Source: Oscillospiraceae bacterium (GTDB taxonomy: Bacteria; Bacillota; Clostridia; Oscillospirales; Oscillospiraceae). Taken from it: a stretch of 64,000 nt of DNA. Of the stretch, positions 62,323-64,000 are shown piece by piece; the first letter of the stretch is position 1; each line of letters begins with the position of its first letter. Under the pieces are notes generated by a model, which was not told the DNA's origin, made no database searches, and worked only from the letters and a program-made list of their open reading frames with translations. The stretch is taken from the NCBI GenBank assembly GCA_902778665.1, contig CACYYN010000018.1:1-64000 (forward strand). The letters run 5' to 3'. A program made the translations under genes and the position numbers.

Positions 62323-64000
62323 ATGGAACAGATAAAAAGAATTATTATCCCCCACAGCACGAAAACAAGAATCATTACGATTTTCACTATCCTCGTAATT
62401 GTCCCTTTTATTATTCTCTCTATTCTTACTTTCGCTATGTTAAGCCATTATGCTGTGTCCAATATTCTGGTTGCGACAAAAGGCACCATCTCTATGATCA
62501 GCTTTCAAATTTGTTCCTCAATAAAGGACTATGAAGAGTTAACAATGTCATTATACTACGACGGAACCGTGGAATTGTTGGGTTCGGAAAGCTCTCCTTC
62601 ATCGCAGGATGAAGAAAAAATAGAATCTGCTCTTCAGTCTTATTGCTCCCGCTCAGGTGTCAGGTCTGCATATCTATTTGCAGGGAATTCACATTTCTAT
62701 AGTGGTGAATACTATCCAGAAATTGAACTGTTCATTGAATCCCATCGAAACATGATAAAAGAGGAGCATGGGGCTTGTATCTGGTTTCCCACCAACGAGT
62801 TACACGGAAATGCCCAGGAAACCAGCTATATCCTTGCCAGAACCCTAAACTCAAAAGCCAAGGAAGACGTCGGAATTCTATGTATCATTATAGACGACCG
62901 AATGGTGAAAAATGCGTTTAGTCAGATAAAGTCAGAATATGCGACAAGATATCTGACTACAGAAGACGGAAAAATCATATATTCTTCGGATCTTAATGAG
63001 CTCGGAAAATATGTCGATTTCTCCGAAATAGATCCATCCTCAAAAAGCACTGTTATACAAACCAGAAGATTACTCCAAGGGTACTCTACCCTCATCTCTC
63101 AAAAAATCATGAGAACTAACTGGTATTGCATAATACTCTTGGACATCAGCTTCTTTCCTCAAAATGCCGCAAAGCTTATTCTCGTTTTCTTAATTATTGT
63201 CGTGGTGTATCTTGTGTTCCTGTTGTTCATGCTTCAAAAGCTGAATAAGCTGATTTTTTCTCCTCTGACAAAACTAACACAAGCAATGGATGCCTATGCA
63301 CAGGGGGAGTTGGAAGCGACTCAGCTTTCTCCTGTTGGTTCCGGAGAGTTTTACAGTATCTCAGAGCATTTTAACAACATGAGTGTTAGAATACAGGAGT
63401 TAGTCACTCATTACAGAGAGGAAGAGGATGAGAAGAATCGGCAAAAAATGAAAGCTCTTACTTCTCAGTTGACTCCTCATTTTATTTACAATGCTTTAAA
63501 TACTATAAAATGGATGGCTCTTCTGAATCATCAGGAAAACATCCAGCACTTAACTGAATCCCTGATCTACATTTTTATGAATGCAGCAAAAGTTGACGAT
63601 AACAATTATACAGTAGAAGATGAGATTCGTTTAATTGAAAACTACGCAGTAATCCAAAAAGCCAGATTTATGAATTTTGAATTAATGATCGAATGCGATG
63701 AAATAAGCAAAACCTGCATTATTCGTAAGTTTTTGCTTCAGCCTATCGTCGAAAACTCCATTGTACATGGGATCAGTGCAAGCCAGTCAAAAGTCTGTAG
63801 AATAATAGTGAAAATATGGGCAGATGATAATCTGAATATCGTCATAGAGGATGATGGAATAGGATTTGATGTTGAAAAATGGAGGGATCTCCCGCAGAAG
63901 ACAGATGGGCACAGTAACATTGGCATAAAGAGTATAGAGGAAATAATACTCTTGGAATATGGTACCCATTATGGCATGCAAATCAGCAGTGAACCCGGGA
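62323..64000 (+). CDS. LytS/YesM-type sensor histidine kinase, truncated by window end
   Basis: Open from ATG 62323 (GGAGAG upstream) through the last base, 559 codons visible. Transmembrane segments near 16-40 and 287-307 enclose an extracellular Cache-like sensor of about 245 residues. A HAMP region follows, then the His_kinase domain with LTSQLTPHFIYNALNTIKWM (phospho-acceptor His near 386) and the ATPase part with LQPIVENSIVHGI and EDDGIGFD. Such kinases pair with AraC-type regulators controlling neighbouring sugar importers. The partner should lie just beyond the window. It starts 39 bases after the rhamnosidase. Confidence 0.92.
   Translation, partial: MEQIKRIIIPHSTKTRIITIFTILVIVPFIILSILTFAMLSHYAVSNILVATKGTISMISFQICSSIKDYEELTMSLYYDGTVELLGSESSPSSQDEEKIESALQSYCSRSGVRSAYLFAGNSHFYSGEYYPEIELFIESHRNMIKEEHGACIWFPTNELHGNAQETSYILARTLNSKAKEDVGILCIIIDDRMVKNAFSQIKSEYATRYLTTEDGKIIYSSDLNELGKYVDFSEIDPSSKSTVIQTRRLLQGYSTLISQKIMRTNWYCIILLDISFFPQNAAKLILVFLIIVVVYLVFLLFMLQKLNKLIFSPLTKLTQAMDAYAQGELEATQLSPVGSGEFYSISEHFNNMSVRIQELVTHYREEEDEKNRQKMKALTSQLTPHFIYNALNTIKWMALLNHQENIQHLTESLIYIFMNAAKVDDNNYTVEDEIRLIENYAVIQKARFMNFELMIECDEISKTCIIRKFLLQPIVENSIVHGISASQSKVCRIIVKIWADDNLNIVIEDDGIGFDVEKWRDLPQKTDGHSNIGIKSIEEIILLEYGTHYGMQISSEPG

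Noticed and set aside
62298..62534. 78-codon plus-strand frame (MRMWRETDHG...)
   Set aside because: It is out of frame with the sensor kinase that starts at 62323 and stays open to the window end with clear kinase motifs.

Overview
The window looks like the chromosome of an anaerobic Firmicute of class Clostridia. The evidence is a pyruvate:ferredoxin oxidoreductase, a glycyl-radical enzyme with its activase, FakA/Gls24 neighbours, a MarR/thioredoxin/peroxidase operon and strong AGGAGG ribosome binding sites. Every complete ABC substrate-binding protein (SBP) here carries an Ala-X-Ala type signal peptide and none has a lipobox cysteine. I associate that with some gut Christensenellales-like lineages, but the placement is tentative. 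Most of the window has a GC-rich core style. About 48.5-51.8 kb (HipBA locus) and 56.5-64 kb (rhamnosidase locus) are visibly more AT-rich.

Layout. 0-4.4 kb: GH1 and GH2 glycosidase operon, then a non-coding patch of inverted and tandem repeats abutting the 3' end of tRNA-Ser(CGA). 4.6-8 kb: ribbon-helix-helix protein plus ClpB. 8-11.3 kb (minus): peroxide-defence operon (glutathione peroxidase, thioredoxin-reductase-like flavoprotein, thioredoxin, OhrR-type MarR) and an inositol-phosphatase-family enzyme. 11.5-21 kb (minus): two paralogous FbpABC/AfuABC-like importers, one with a HAD phosphatase. 21.2-29.5 kb: rpsB-tsf, a KDG-kinase-like sugar kinase, fakA with a Gls24 protein, an M32 carboxypeptidase, proC. 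29.7-33.4 kb: PFOR.

33.4-44.6 kb is the most interesting block. It holds a glycyl-radical enzyme closely resembling E. coli YbiW, its activase, a DeoR regulator, a ROK sugar kinase, a Gfo/Idh/MocA oxidoreductase, a TIM-barrel epimerase and a ribose-type ABC importer. Near-consensus promoters and one shared candidate operator link the two main transcription units. I propose it takes up, reduces, phosphorylates and ring-opens an anhydro-sugar such as 1,5-anhydrofructose or 1,5-anhydroglucitol.

44.6-56.4 kb is an accessory region punctuated by three copies of an 83-bp hairpin element. It carries a two-component system with a secreted target protein, a HipBA locus with an extra ORF3-family gene, an HTH-membrane protein, and an orphan PrimPol/DUF3987 protein followed by a Phd/ParE-type toxin-antitoxin pair. 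56.5-64 kb: a carbohydrate ABC importer, a GH78-like rhamnosidase and a LytS/YesM-type sensor kinase that runs off the right edge. All four SBP genes that head transporter operons are followed by a strong hairpin before the next gene.
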